Source: Mastigias papua
Taxonomy: Eukaryota > Cnidaria > Scyphozoa > Rhizostomeae > Mastigiidae
Length of the DNA: 64,000 nucleotides
Assembly (NCBI GenBank): GCA_964019165.1
Contig: OZ025278.1
Coordinates: 15,816,759 to 15,880,758, forward strand
Direction of reading: 5' to 3'
Below, piece after piece: positions 1 to 50,759 of the stretch. Each line of letters opens with the position of its first letter. The stretch's first letter is position 1. The position numbers and the translations under genes were made by a program. The notes under the pieces are model-generated. The model was not told where the DNA came from and made no database searches. It saw nothing but the letters and a program-made list of their open reading frames with translations.

Positions 1-38
1 ATATATATATATATATATACATATATATTTATGTATGT
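1..38. repeat. (AT)n-rich low-complexity tract
   Basis: Alternating AT with a TATG interruption at the left edge of the window, inside the OGDH intron; it runs up against the polypyrimidine tract of the first exon seen. Confidence 0.8.
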
Positions 39-56
39 TTATATTTGCTTTTGCAG

Positions 57-36733
<36,677 letters not shown>

Positions 36734-37176
36734 CATCATCATTGAATTCAATATATACCTTCTTACATTCGTATCCAACGCATATAATAGAAAGTGCAGT
36801 TTTTAATGAGACTGAATCCGGTTTTATTTATGATATTTTGTGTCATTTACTTTGTATGAATTGATTGATGGTCTGCTTTTAATCGTAATCGCTTTGTTTC
36901 AATTATGAAATTAATGTTAGTCCTTGTGTAAAGTTCATCTAACGCAATATTGCTTTACAATTGTTAGTCTTTATTGGATGGGGTGCTTTTACAACCCTAT
37001 TAAGAAAATTTTGCCCTCTTGTTGGTTTAGAAACCAGGTTTTGTGACATGCGTTTACTTGTTTAGAGGTCATGCATCCATATTGATACCCAGCTTTTAAG
37101 TGCAATGGGTACAATTTGTCACAGTTTGAATATCCGTAAGTGCAGATCAAGCTAGCATATCAGTTTTTTGCAATTA
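36734..37176 (+). other. OGDH 3' UTR and downstream spacer
   Basis: AT-rich. No canonical AATAAA was found here; the first ATTAAA-type hexamers (near 37340-37410) lie inside the following MITE. The cleavage site is unresolved. Confidence 0.5.
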
Positions 37177-37971
37177 CAGTATAATCCGGTTATAACGTAC
37201 TTCAAGGGACCGGTGATTTGGTATGTTATATTCGAAGTAGGTTTTAACCAGAAGAAACAGAAATCGATCAGATTTCTATACTATACTACTATCTACAGAA
37301 TGATATATGCTTATACTACGTTTTGAGGCAGAGATACGCAATTAAAGACAATTAAAGACGTTTAAAGACTCGAATAACTTTCTCCTGTACAATATTAGAG
37401 GACCTGGGAAATTAAAACACATCGATAATAGTGCACTTTCTAATTAAAGTTTCCATCATTAGCTACTTCAAAGCCTAATGAAGTCCACAGCATGGTTTTG
37501 AACAGGTAGTGTCAGTGAGTTCTTCGTTTTTGACTTTATAGGTGGCTCTATATCCCGTTTCAAATTTGCAAAGGCTCTGTCAACACTGAAATGGTACACT
37601 TTAGAACTAACGTAGGTGTACGATTTCTAAAGCTATTTGTGTATAGCTATAGCACATGGGTGTGCTACCACAGTCTTCAATGAACCTCTATTTGGTAATA
37701 AAGCTACTGCCAAGGTAGCACAGATTCATATGACGGAACCGTAAAGAGAAATAGCCATCAAAGCCTATATGAAGTACGTTATAACCGGAGTAATTTGTCT
37801 TGTGGAACCACAAAACGAGTACGTTATAGCTGAAAGTACGTAATAAATGAGTACGCTATAACCGGAGTATTTTATAAGGGTTTGTATGAATCTTTTGCCG
37901 GACCGGCCACTACAGTACGTTATATCTGAAGGTACGTTATAGCAAAGTACGTTATAACGGGATTATTACTG
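37177..37971. mobile_element. 795-bp pogo/Tigger-like MITE
   Basis: Left CAGTATAATCCGGTTATAAC and right ...GTTATAACGGGATTATTACTG are inverted repeats with TA on each side (37175-37176, 37972-37973). The motif GTACGTTATAACCGG recurs inside toward the right end (about 37774-37960), forming extended subterminal repeats. No transposase frame, so non-autonomous. Confidence 0.85.
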
Positions 37972-37973
37972 TA

Positions 37974-38309
37974 TTTGCTTTTTTCGTGAATATGAAGCTT
38001 GCGTTTGCAAACTTGTTGTCCACTCAACCAAACGTTTTATATTATCATGCTTTTGTAAAGGGACACATTTAGACAGATTGTCTTGATTTAAGGAATGGAT
38101 ATTTTATCCGAAAATGGCCTGTCTTGAAATTACAGGATTATGATTGCAAATTTTTATCTGGTAATGCTATGCAAAATTTGGTTTCAATCCATATCCTTTA
38201 ATTTTAGTGGCCGCCTCTTTTCATCAGATTACCCACTGCCATGAGATTACCTCTCTGTTGATTTTGAATGCTTATACCTCTGTTAAAACAATACAACCAT
38301 GATCAAGAA
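37974..38309. other. Spacer between MITE and satellite
   Basis: AT-rich. A weak satellite-like phrase (GGCCGCCTCTTTTCATCA near 38211) may be a fully decayed monomer; otherwise nothing. Confidence 0.5.
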
Positions 38310-38520
38310 CCATGGTCAAGAATCTCTCATTTTCTTTCCATTCGCCTCTAAACTGAAAATTAAAGAATTTCAATTTTGGTAATTTCTTGGATAACGAACC
38401 AGCCTATAGATTTACTCTTTGCCTAAACTTCGCTATTTTCAATCACTTTCAATCCCTCTCAAAATCAACGATTTTCACTCTAAATCATATTTGGGACAAA
38501 TAAAACGTCTATACCCTTAC
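38310..38520. repeat. Decayed outer monomers of the 107-bp satellite
   Basis: Two heavily mutated monomers keep the monomer order, for example GGTCAAGAATCTCTCATTTT at 38312 and CTATAGATTTACTCTTTGCC near 38403. The monomer starting near 38510 has lost about 12 bp around GGCC. Divergence falls sharply by 38600. Confidence 0.7.
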
Positions 38521-41500
38521 TTTTTATATATTTTCATCACTTTTCAATGTTGAATCAAAATCAATTAATTTCAAATGTGGTCATTTTTGAGCACAATACC
38601 AAGGCTATAGCCTTACTTTTTGGCCAAAAATCGCTCACTTTCATCACTTTTCAATGTTGAATCAAAGTCAATTAATTTCAAATTTGGTCAGTTTTGAGCA
38701 AAATACCACGGCTATAGCCTTACTTTTTGGCCAAAAATCGCTCATTTTCATCACTTTTCAATGTTGAATGAAAATTAATCAATGTCAAATTTAGTTACTT
38801 TTGAGCAAAATAGCAAAGCTATAGCCTTACTTTTTGGCCAAAACTCGCTCATTTTCATCACTTTTCAATGTTGAATCAAAATCAATCAATTTCAAATTTG
38901 GTCATGTTTGAGCAAACTACCACGGCTATAGCCTTACTTTTTGGCCACAAATCGCTCATTGTCATCACTTTTCAATGTTGACTCAAAATCAATCAATGTC
39001 AAATTTAGTCATTTTTCAGCAAAATACTAAGGCTATAGCCTTACTTTTTAGCCATATATCGCTCATTGTCATCACTTGTCAATGTTGAATCACAATCAAT
39101 TAATTTCAAATTTGGTCATGTTTGAGCAAAATACCAAGGCTATAGCCTTACTTTTTGGCAACAAATCGCTCATTTTCATCACTTTTCAATGTTGAATCAA
39201 ACTCAATGCCTTTCAAATTTGGTCATGTTTGAGCAAAATACCAAGGCTATTCCCTTACTTTTTGGCCAAAAATCGCTCATTTTCATCACTTTTCAATGTT
39301 GAATGAAAATTAATCAATGTCAAATTTAGTTACTTTTGAGCAAAATACCAAGGCTATAGCCTTACTTTTTGGCCAAAAATCGCTCATTTTCATCACTTTT
39401 CAATGTTGAATCAAACTCAATGAGTTTCAAATTTGGTCATTTTTGAGCAAAATACCAAGGCTATTGCCTTACTTTTTGGCCAAAAATCGCTCATTTTCAT
39501 CACTTTTCAATGTTGAATCAAAGTCAATCAATTTCAAATGTGGTCATTTTGAGCAGAATACTAAGGCTATAGCCTTACTTTTTGGCCAAAAATCGCTCAT
39601 TGTCATCACTTTCCAATGTTGAATGAAAATTAATCAATGTCAAATTTAGTTACTTTTGAGCAAAATAGCAAGGCTATAGCCTTACTTTTTGGCCAATAAT
39701 CGTTCATTTTCATCACTTTTCAATGTTGAATCAAACTCAATGAGTTTCAAATTTGGTCATTTTTGAGCAAAATACCAAGGCTATTGCCTTACTTTTTGGC
39801 CAATAATCGCTCATTTTCATCACTTTTCAATGTGGAATCAAAGTCAATCAATTTCAAATTTGGTCATTTTTGAGGAAAATACCAAGGCTATAGCCTTACT
39901 TTTTGGCCAACAATCGCTCATTTTCATCACTTTTCAATGTTGAATCAAAGTCAATCAATTTCAAATGTGGTCATTTTTGAGCAGAATACTAAGGCTATAG
40001 CCTTACTTTTTGGCCAACCATCGCTCATTTTCATCACTTGTCAATGTTGAATCAAAGTCAATCAATTTCAAATTTGGTCATTTTTGAGCAAAATACTAAG
40101 GCTATAGCCCTACTTTTTGGCCACAAATCGCTCATTTTCATCACCTTTCAATGTTGAATCAAAATCAATCAATGTCACATTTAGTCATTTTTGAGCAAAA
40201 TACCAAGGCTATAGCCTTACTTTTTGGCCAAAAATCGCTCATTTTCATCACTTTTCAATGTTGAATCAAACTCACTCAATTTCAAATTTGGTCATTTTTG
40301 AGCAAAATACTAAGGCTATAGCCTTACTTTTTGGCCAATAATCGCTCATTTTCATCACTTTCCAATGTTGAATGAAAATTAATCAATGTCAAATTTAGTT
40401 ACTTTTGAGCAAAATACCAAGGCTATATCCTTACTTTTTGGCCAAAAATCGCTCATTTTCATCACTTTTCAATGTTGAATCAAACTCACTCAATTTCAAA
40501 TTTGGTCATTTTTGAGCACAATACTAAGGCTATAGCCTTACTTTTTGGCCAACAATCGCTCATTTTCATCACTTTCCAATGTTGAATGAAAATTAATCAA
40601 TGTCAAATTTAGTTACTTTTGAGCAAAATACCAAGGCTATAGCCTTACTTTTTGGCCAAAAATCGCTCATTTTCATCACTTTTCAATGTGGAATCAAAGT
40701 CAATCAATTTCAAATTTGGTCATTTTTGAGGAAAATACCAAGGCTATAGCCTTACTTTTTGGCCACAAATCGCTCATTTTCATGAGCTTTCAATGTTGAA
40801 TCACAATCAATCAATGTCACATTTAGTCATTTTTGAGCAAAATACCAAGGCTATAGCCTTACTTTTTGGCCAAAAATCGCTCATTTTCATCACTTTTCAA
40901 TGTTGAATCAAAATCACTCAATTTCAAATTTGGCCATTTTTGAGAACAATACTAAGGCTATAGCCTTACTTTTTGGCCAAAAATCGCTCATTTTCATCAC
41001 TTTTCAATGTTGAATCAAAATCACTCAATTTCAAATTTGGTCATTTGTGAGCAAAATACTAAGGCTATAGCCTTACTTTTTGGCCAACAATCGCTCATTT
41101 TCATCACTTTCCAATGTTGAATGAAAATTAATCAATGTCACATTTAGTCATGTTTGAGCAAAATACCAAGGCTATTGCCTTACTTTTTGGCCAAAAATCG
41201 CTCATTTTCATCACTTTTCAATGTTGAATCAACATCACTCAATTTCAAATTTGGTCATTTTTGAGCAAAATACTAAGGCTATAGCCTTACTCTTTGGCCA
41301 ACAATCGCTCATTTTCATCACTTGTCAATGTTGAATCAAGATCACTCAATTTCAAATTTGGTCATTTTTGAGCAAAATACTAAGGCTATAGCCTTACTTT
41401 TTGGCCAACAATCGCTCATTTTCATCACTTTCCAATTTTGAATGAAAATTAATCAATGTCAAATTTAGTTACTTTTGAGCAAAATACCAAGGCTATAGCC

Positions 41501-42049
41501 TTACTTTTTGGCCAATAATCGTTTATTTTCATCACTTTTCAATGTCGAATCAAACTCAATGAGTTTCAAATTTGGTCATTTTTGAGCAAAATACCAAGGC
41601 TATTGCCTTACTTTTTGGCCAAAAATCGCTCATTTTCATCACTTTTCAATGTGGAATCAAAGTCAATCAATTTCAAATTTGGTCATTTTTGAGGAAAATA
41701 CCAAGGCTATAGCCTTACTTTTTGGCCAACACTCGCTCATTTTCATCACTTTTCAATGTTGAATCAAAGTCAATCAATTTCAAATGTGGTCATTTTTGAG
41801 CAGAATACTAAGGCTATAGCCTTACTTTTTGGCCAAACATCGCTCATTTTCATCACTTTTCAATGTTGAATCAAAATCACTCAATTTCAAATTTGGTCAT
41901 TTTTGAGCAAAATACTAAGGCTATAGCCCTACTTTTTGGCCACAAATCGCTCATTTTCATCACCTTTCAATGTTGAATCAAAATCAATCAATGTCACATT
42001 TAGTCATTTTTGAGCAAAATACCAAGGCTATAGCCTTACTTTTTGGCCA

Positions 42050-45000
42050 AAAATCGCTCATTTTCATCACTTTTCAATGTTGAATCAAACTCACTCAATT
42101 TCAAATTTGGTCATTTTTGAGCAAAATACTAAGGCTATAGCCTTACTTTTTGGCCAACAATCGCTCATTTTCATCACTTTCCAATGTTGAATGAAAATTA
42201 ATCAATGTCAAATTTAGTTACTTTTGAGCAAAATACCAAGGCTATAGCCTTACTTTTTGGCCAAAAATCGCTCATTTTCATCACCTTTCAATGTTGAATC
42301 AAAATCAATCAATGTCACATTTAGTCATTTTTGAGCAAAATACCAAGGCTATAGCCTTACTTTTTGGCCAAAAATCGCTCATTTTCATCACTTTTCAATG
42401 TTGAATCAAACTCACTCAATTTCAAATTTGGTCATCTTTGAGCACAATACTAAGGCTATAGCCTTACTTTTTGGCCAACAATCGCTCATTTTCATCACTT
42501 TCCAATGTTGAATGAAAATTAATCAATGTCAAATTTAGTTACTTTTGAGCAAAATACCAAGGCTATAGCCTTACTTTTTGGCCAAAAATCGCTCATTTTC
42601 ATCACTTTTCAATGTTGAATCAAACTCAATGAGTGTCAAATTTGGTCATTTTTGAGCAAAATACCAAGGCTATTGCCTTACTTTTTGGCCAAAAATCGCT
42701 CATTTTCATCACTTTTCAATGTGGAATCAAAGTCAATCAATGTCAAATTTGGTCATTTTTGAGGAAAATACCAAGGCTATAGCCTTACTTTTTGGCCAAA
42801 AATCGCTCATTTTCATGAGCTTTCAATGTTGAATCAAAATTAATCAATGTCACATTTAGTCATTTTTGAGCAAAATACCAAGGCTATAGCCTTACTTTTT
42901 GGCCAAAAATCGCTCATTTTCATCACTTTTCAATGTGGAATCAAAGTCAATCACTTTCAAATTTGGTCATTTTTGAGGAAAATACCAAGGCTATAGCCTT
43001 ACTTTTTGGCCACAAATCGCTCATTTTCATCACTTGTCAATGTTGAATCAAGATCACTCAATTTCAAATTTGGTCATTTTTGAGCAAAATACTAAGGCTA
43101 TAGCCTTACTTTTTGGCCAACAATCGCTCATTTTCATCACTTTCCAATTTTGAATGAAAATTAATCAATGTCAAATTTAGTTACTTTTGAGCAAAATAGC
43201 AAGGCTATAGCCTTACTTTTTGGCCAAAAATCGCTCATTTTCATCACTTTTCAATGTTGAATCAAACTCACTCAATTTCAAATTTGGTCATTTTTGAGCA
43301 AAATACTAAGGCTATAGCCTTACTTTTTGGCCAACAATCGCTCATTTTCATCACTTTCCAATGTTGAATGAAAATTAATCAATGTCAAATTTAGTTACTT
43401 TTGAGCAAAATACCAAGGCTATAGCCTTACTTTTTGGCCAAAAATCGCTCATTTTCATCACCTTTCAATGTTGAATCAAAATCAATCAATGTCACATTTA
43501 GTCATTTTTGAGCAAAATACCAAGGCTATAGCCTTACTTTTTGGCCAAAAATCGCTCATTTTCATCACTTTTCAATGTTGAATCAAACTCACTCAATTTC
43601 AAATTTGGTCATCTTTGAGCACAATACTAAGGCTATAGCCTTACTTTTTGGCCAACAATCGCTCATTTTCATCACTTTCCAATGTTGAATGAAAATTAAT
43701 CAATGTCAAATTTAGTTACTTTTGAGCAAAATACCAAGGCTATAGCCTTACTTTTTGGCCAAAAATCGCTCATTTTCATCACTTTTCAATGTTGAATCAA
43801 ACTCAATGAGTGTCAAATTTGGTCATTTTTGAGCAAAATACCAAGGCTATTGCCTTACTTTTTGGCCAAAAATCGCTCATTTTCATCACTTTTCAATGTG
43901 GAATCAAAGTCAATCAATGTCAAATTTGGTCATTTTTGAGGAAAATACCAAGGCTATAGCCTTACTTTTTGGCCAAAAATCGCTCATTTTCATGAGCTTT
44001 CAATGTTGAATCAAAATTAATCAATGTCACATTTAGTCATTTTTGAGCAAAATACCAAGGCTATAGCCTTACTTTTTGGCCAAAAATCGCTCATTTTCAT
44101 CACTTTTCAATGTGGAATCAAAGTCAATCACTTTCAAATTTGGTCATTTTTGAGGAAAATACCAAGGCTATAGCCTTACTTTTTGGCCACAAATCGCTCA
44201 TTTTCATCACTTGTCAATGTTGAATCAAGATCACTCAATTTCAAATTTGGTCATTTTTGAGCAAAATACTAAGGCTATAGCCTTACTTTTTGGCCAACAA
44301 TCGCTCATTTTCATCACTTTCCAATTTTGAATGAAAATTAATCAATGTCAAATTTAGTTACTTTTGAGCAAAATAGCAAGGCTATAGCCTTACTTTTTGG
44401 CCAAAAATCGCTCATTTTCATCACTTTTCAATGTTGAATCAAACTCACTCAATTTCAAATTTGGTCATTTTTGAGCAAAATACTAAGGCTATAGCCTTAC
44501 TTTTTGGCCAACAATCGCTCATTTTCATCACTTTCCAATGTTGAATGAAAATTAATCAATGTCAAATTTAGTTACTTTTGAGCAAAATACCAAGGCTATA
44601 GCCTTACTTTTTGGCCAAAAATCGCTCATTTTCATCACCTTTCAATGTTGAATCAAAATCAATCAATGTCACATTTAGTCATTTTTGAGCAAAATACCAA
44701 GGCTATAGCCTTACTTTTTGGCCAAAAATCGCTCATTTTCATCACTTTTCAATGTTGAATCAAACTCACTCAATTTCAAATTTGGTCATTTTTGAGCACA
44801 ATACTAAGGCTATAGCCTTACTTTTTGGCCAACAATCGCTCATTTTCATCACTTTCCAATGTTGAATGAAAATTAATCAATGTCAAATTTAGTTACTTTT
44901 GAGCAAAATACCAAGGCTATAGCCTTACTTTTTGGCCAAAAATCGCTCATTTTCATCACTTTTCAATGTTGAATCAAACTCAATGAGTGTCAAATTTGGT

Positions 45001-45260
45001 CATTTTTGAGCAAAATACCAAGGCTATTGCCTTACTTTTTGGCCAAAAATCGCTCATTTTCATCACTTTTCAATGTGGAATCAAAGTCAATCAATTTCAA
45101 ATTTGGTCATTTGTGAGGAAAATACCAAGGCTATAGCCTTACTTTTTGGCCAAAAATCGCTCATTTTCATGAGCTTTCAATGTTGAATCAAAATCAATCA
45201 ATGTCACATTTAGTCATTTTTGAGCGAAATACCAAGGCTATAGCCTTACTTTTTGGCCAA
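42050..45260. repeat. 1177-bp (11-mer) higher-order repeat, about 3 copies
   Basis: Diagnostic words recur exactly 1177 bp apart: GGTCATCTTTGAGCACAATA at 42430 and 43607 (with CATTTTT at 44784), and the ATGAGCTTTCAATG monomer near 42820, 43997 and 45174. Copies 2 and 3 also share their left part. Confidence 0.92.
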
Positions 45261-46319
45261 AAATCGCTCATTTTCATCACTTTTCAATGTTGAATCAAAA
45301 TCACTCAATTTCAAATTTGTTCATTTTTGAGAACAATACTAAGGCTATAGCCTTACTTTTTGGCCAAAAATCGCTCATTTTCATCACTTTTCAATGTTGA
45401 ATCAAAATCACTCAATTTCAAATTTGGTCATTTGTGAGCAAAATACTAAGGCTATAGCCTTACTTTTTGGCCAACAATCGCTCATTTTCATCACTTTCCA
45501 ATGTTGAATGAAAATTAATCAATGTCACATTTAGTCATTTTTGAGCAAAATACCAAGGCTATAGCCTTACTTTTTGGCCAAAAATCGCTCATTTTCATCA
45601 CTTTTCAATGTGGAATCAAAGTCAATCAATTTGAAATTTGGTCATTTTTGAGGAAAATACCAAGGCTATAGCCTTACTTTTTGGCCACAAATCGCTCATT
45701 TTCATGAGCTTTCAATGTTGAATCAAAATCAATCAATGTCACATTTAGTCATTTTTGAGCAAAATACCAAGGCTATAGCCTTACTTTTTGGCCAAAAATC
45801 GCTCATTTTCATCACTTTTCAATGTTGAATCAAAATCACTCAATTTCAAATTTGGTCATTTGTGAGCAAAATACTAAGGCTATAGCCTTACTTTTTGGCC
45901 AACAATCGCTCATTTTCATCACTTTCCAATGTTGAATGAAAATTAATCAATGTCACATTTAGTCATGTTTGAGCAAAATACCAAGGCTATAGCCTTACTT
46001 TTTGGCCAAAAATCGCTCATTTTCATCACTTTTCAATGTTGAATCAACATCACTCAATTTCAAATTTGGTCATTTTTGAGCAAAATACTAAGGCTATAGC
46101 CTTACTCTTTGGCCAACAATCGCTCATTTTGATCACTTTCCAATGTTGAATGAAAATTAATCAATGTCAAATTTAGTTACTTTTGAGCCTAGTAGCAATG
46201 CTATAGCCTTACTTTTTGGCCAATAATCGTTCATTTTCATCACTTTTCAATGTTGAATCAAATTCAATGAGTTTCAAATTTGGTCATGTGTGAGCAAAAT
46301 ACCAAGGCTATTGCCTTAC

Positions 46320-48257
46320 TTTTTGGCCAAACATCCCTCATTTTCATCGCTTTTCAATGTTGAATCAAAATCACTCAATTTCAAATTTGGTCATTTTTGA
46401 GCAAAATACTAAGGCTATAGCCTTACTCTTTGGCCAACAATCGCTCATTTTGATCACTTTCCAATGTTGAATGAAAATTAATCAATGTCAAATTTAGTTA
46501 CTTTTGAGCCTAATAGCAATGCTATAGCCTTACTTTTTGGCCAAAAGTCGCTCATTGTCATCACCTTTCAATGTTGAATCAAAATCAATGAGTTTCAAAT
46601 TTGGTTATGTTTGAGCAAAATACCAAGGCTATTGCCTTACTTTCTGGCCAAAAATCGCTCATTTTCATCACTTTTCAATGTTGAATCAAAGTCAATCAAT
46701 TTCACATTTGGTCATGTTTGAGGAAAATACCATGGCTATAGCCTTACTGTTTGGCCAAAAATCGCTCATTTTCATCACTTTTCAATGATGAATCCAACTC
46801 AATGAGTGTCAAATTTGGTCATTTTTCAGCAAAATACCAAGGCTATTGCCTTACTTCTTGGGCAAAAATCGCTCATTTTCATCACTGGTCAATGTTGAAT
46901 CAAAATCAATCAATGTCAAATTTGGTCATTGTTGAGCAAAATACCAAGGCTATAGCCTTACTCTTTGGCAACAAATCGCTCATTTTCATGACTTTTCAAT
47001 GTTGAATCACAATCAATCAATGTCACATTTAGTCATTTGTGAGCAAAATACCAAGGCTATAGCCTTACTTTTTGGCCAAAACTCGCTCATTTTCATCACT
47101 TTTCAATGTTGAATCAAATTCAATGAGTTTCAAATTTGGTCATGTGTGAGCAAAATACCAAGGCTATTGCCTTACTTTTTGGCCAAAAATCGCTCATTTT
47201 CATCACTTTTCAATGTTGAATCAAAATCAATCAATTTCACATTTGGTCATGTTTGAGCAAAATAGCAAGGCTATAGCCTTAATTTTTGGCCAAAACTCGC
47301 TCATTTTCATCACTTTTCAATGTTGAATCAAATTCAATGAGTTTCAAATTTGGTCATGTGTGAGCAAAATACCAAGGCTATTGCCTTACTTTTTGGCCAA
47401 AAATCGCTCATTTTCATCACTTTTCAATGTGGAATCAAAGTCAATCAATTTCAAATTTGGTCATTTTTGAGCAGAATACTAAGGCTATAGCCTTACTTTT
47501 TGGCCAAACATCCCTCATTTTCATCGCTTTTCAATGTTGAATCAAAATCACTCAATTTCAAATTTGGTCATTTTTGAGCAAAATACTAAGGCTATAGCCT
47601 TACTCTTTGGCCAACAATCGCTCATTTTGATCACTTTCCAATGTTGAATGAAAATTAATCAATGTCAAATTTAGTTACTTTTGAGCCTAATAGCAATGCT
47701 ATAGCCTTACTTTTTGGCCAAAAGTCGCTCATTGTCATCACTTTTCAATGTTGAATCAAAATCAATGAGTTTCAAATTTGGTTATGTTTGAGCAAAATAC
47801 CAAGGCTATTGCCTTACTTTCTGGCCAAAAATCGCTCATTTTCATCACTTTTCAATGTTGAATCAAAGTCAATCAATTTCATATTTGGTCATGTTTGAGG
47901 AAAATACCATGGCTATAGCCTTACTGTTTGGCCAAAAATCGCTCATTTTCATCACTTTTCAATGATGAATCCAACTCAATGAGTGTCAAATTTGGTCATT
48001 TTTCAGCAAAATACCAAGGCTATTGCCTTACTTCTTGGGCAAAAATCGCTCATTTTCATCACTGGTCAATGTTGAATCAAAATCAATCAATGTCAAATTT
48101 GGTCATTGTTGAGCAAAATACCAAGGCTATAGCCTTACTCTTTGGCAACAAATCGCTCATTTTCATGACTTTTCAATGTTGAATCACAATCAATCAATGT
48201 CACATTTAGTCATTTGTGAGCAAAATACCAAGGCTATAGCCTTACTTTTTGGCCAAA
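46320..48257. repeat. Second 1177-bp-offset duplication in the satellite
   Basis: About 7 monomers at 46320-47080 reappear at 47497-48257 almost unchanged (ACATCCCTCATTTTCATCGC at 46331 and 47508; the unusual GAGCCTAATAGCAATGC in both). The 4 monomers between contain a local 214-bp dimer repeat. Confidence 0.9.
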
Positions 48258-50759
48258 AATCGCTCATTTTCATCACTTGTCAATCTTGAATCAAAATCCA
48301 GACAATGTCAAATTTAGTCATTTTTCAGCAAAATACTAAGGCTATAGCCTTACTTTTTGGCCAAAAGTCGCTCATTGTCATCACTTTTCAATGTTGAATC
48401 AAAGTCAATCAATTTCAAATTTGGTCATGTTTGAGCAAAATACCAAGGCTATAGCCTTACTGTTTGGCCAACAATCGCTCATATTCATCACTTTTCAATG
48501 TTGAATCAAACTCAATCAATTTCAAATTTGGTCATTTTTCAGCAAAATACCAAGGCTATTGCCTTACTTTTTGGCCAAAAATCGCTCATTTTCATCACTT
48601 TTCAATGTTGAATCAAAATCAATCAATTTCACATTTGGTCATGTTTGAGCAAAATACCAAGGCTATAGCCTTACTTTTTGGCCAATAATCGCTCATTTTC
48701 ATCACTTTTCAATGTTGAATCAAAATCTATCAATTTCAAATTTGGTCATTTTTGAGCAAAATACCATGGCTATAGCCTTACTGTTTGGCCAAAAATCGCT
48801 CATTTTCATCACTTTTCAATGATGAATCCAACTCAATGAGTGTCAAATTTGGTCATTTTTCAGCAAAATACCAAGGCTATTGCGTTACTTCTTGGGCAAA
48901 AATCGCTCATTTTCATCACTGGTCAATGTTGAATCAAATCAATCAATGTCAAATTTGGTCATTTTTGAGCAAAATACCAAGGCTATAGCCTTACTTTTTG
49001 GCCAATAATCGCTCATTTTCATCACTTTTCAATGTTGAATCAAAATCTATCAATTTCAAATTTGGTCATTTTTGAGCAACATAGCAAGGCTATAGCCTTA
49101 CTTTTTGGCCAAAACTCGCTCATTTTCATCACTTTTCAATGATGAATTCAACTCAATGAGTGTCAAATTTGGTCATTTTTCAGCAAAATACCAAGGCTAT
49201 TGCGTTACTTCTTGGGCAAAAATCGCTCATTTTCATCACTGGTCAATGTTGAATCAAATCAATCAATGTCAAATTTGGTCATTTTTGAGTAAAATACCAA
49301 GGCTATAGCCTTACTCTTTGGCAACAAATCGCTCATTTTCATGACTTTTCAATGTTGAATCACAATCAATCAATGTCACATTTAGTCATTTGTGAGCAAA
49401 ATACCAAGGCTATAGCCTTACTTTTTGGCCAAAAATCGCTCATTTTCATCACTTGTTAATCTTGAATCAAGATCCAGACAATGTCAAATTTAGTCATTTT
49501 TCAGCAAAATACTAAGGCTATAGCCTTACTTTTTGGCCAAAAGTCGCTCATTGTCATCACTTTTCAATGTTGAATCAAAGTCAATCAATTTCAAATTTGG
49601 TCATGTTTGAGCAAAATACCAAGGCTATAGCCTTACTGTTTGGCCAAAAATCGCTCATTTTCATCACTTTTCAATGTTGAATCAAACTCAATCAATTTCA
49701 AAATTTGGTCATTTTTCAGCAAAATACCAAGGCTATTGCCTTACTTTTTGGCCAAAAATCGCTCATTTTCATCACTTTTCAATGTTGAATCAAAATCAAT
49801 CAATTTCACATTTGGTCATGTTTGAGCAAAATACCAAGGCTATTGCCTTACTTCTTGGGCAAAAATCGCTCATTTTCATCACTTTTCAATGTTGAATCAA
49901 AATCAATCAATGTCAAATTTGGTCATTTTTGAGCAAAATACCAAGGCTATAGCCTTACTCTTTGGCAACAAATCGCTCATTTTCATGACTTGTCAATGTT
50001 GAATCACAATCAATCAATGTCACATTTAGTCATTTGTGAGCAAAATACCAAGGCTATAGCCTTACTTTTTGGCCAAAAATCGCTCATTTTCATCACTTGT
50101 CAATCTTGAATCAAAATCCAGACAATGTCAAATTTAGTCATTTTTCAGCAAAATACTAAGGCTATAGCCTTACTTTGTGGCCAAAAGTCGCTCATTGTCA
50201 TCACTTTTTAATGTTGAATCAAAGTCAATCAATTTCAAATTTGGTCATGTTTGAGCAAAATACCAAGGCTATAGCCTTACTGTTTGGCCAAAAATCGCTC
50301 ATTTTCATCACTTTTCAATGTTGAATCAAACTCAATCAATTTCAAATTTGGTCATTTTTCAGCAAAATACCAAGGCTATTGCCTTACTTTTTGGCCAAAA
50401 ATCGCTCATTTTCATCACTTTTCAATGTTGAATCAAAATCAATCAATTTCACATTTGGTCATGTTTGAGCAAAATACCAAGGCTATAGCCTTACTTTTTG
50501 GCCAATAATCGCTCATTTTCATCACTTTTCAATGTTGAATCAAAATCTATCAATTTCAAATTTGGTCATTTTTGAGCAAAATAGCAAGGCTATAGCCTTA
50601 CTTTTTGGCCAAAACTCGCTCATTTTCATCACTTTTCAATGTTGAATCAAACTCAATGAGTGTCAAATTTGGTCATTTGTGAGCATAATACCAAGGCTAT
50701 AGCCTTACTCTTTGGCCAAAAATCGCTCATTTTCATCACTTTTCAATGTTGAATCAAAC

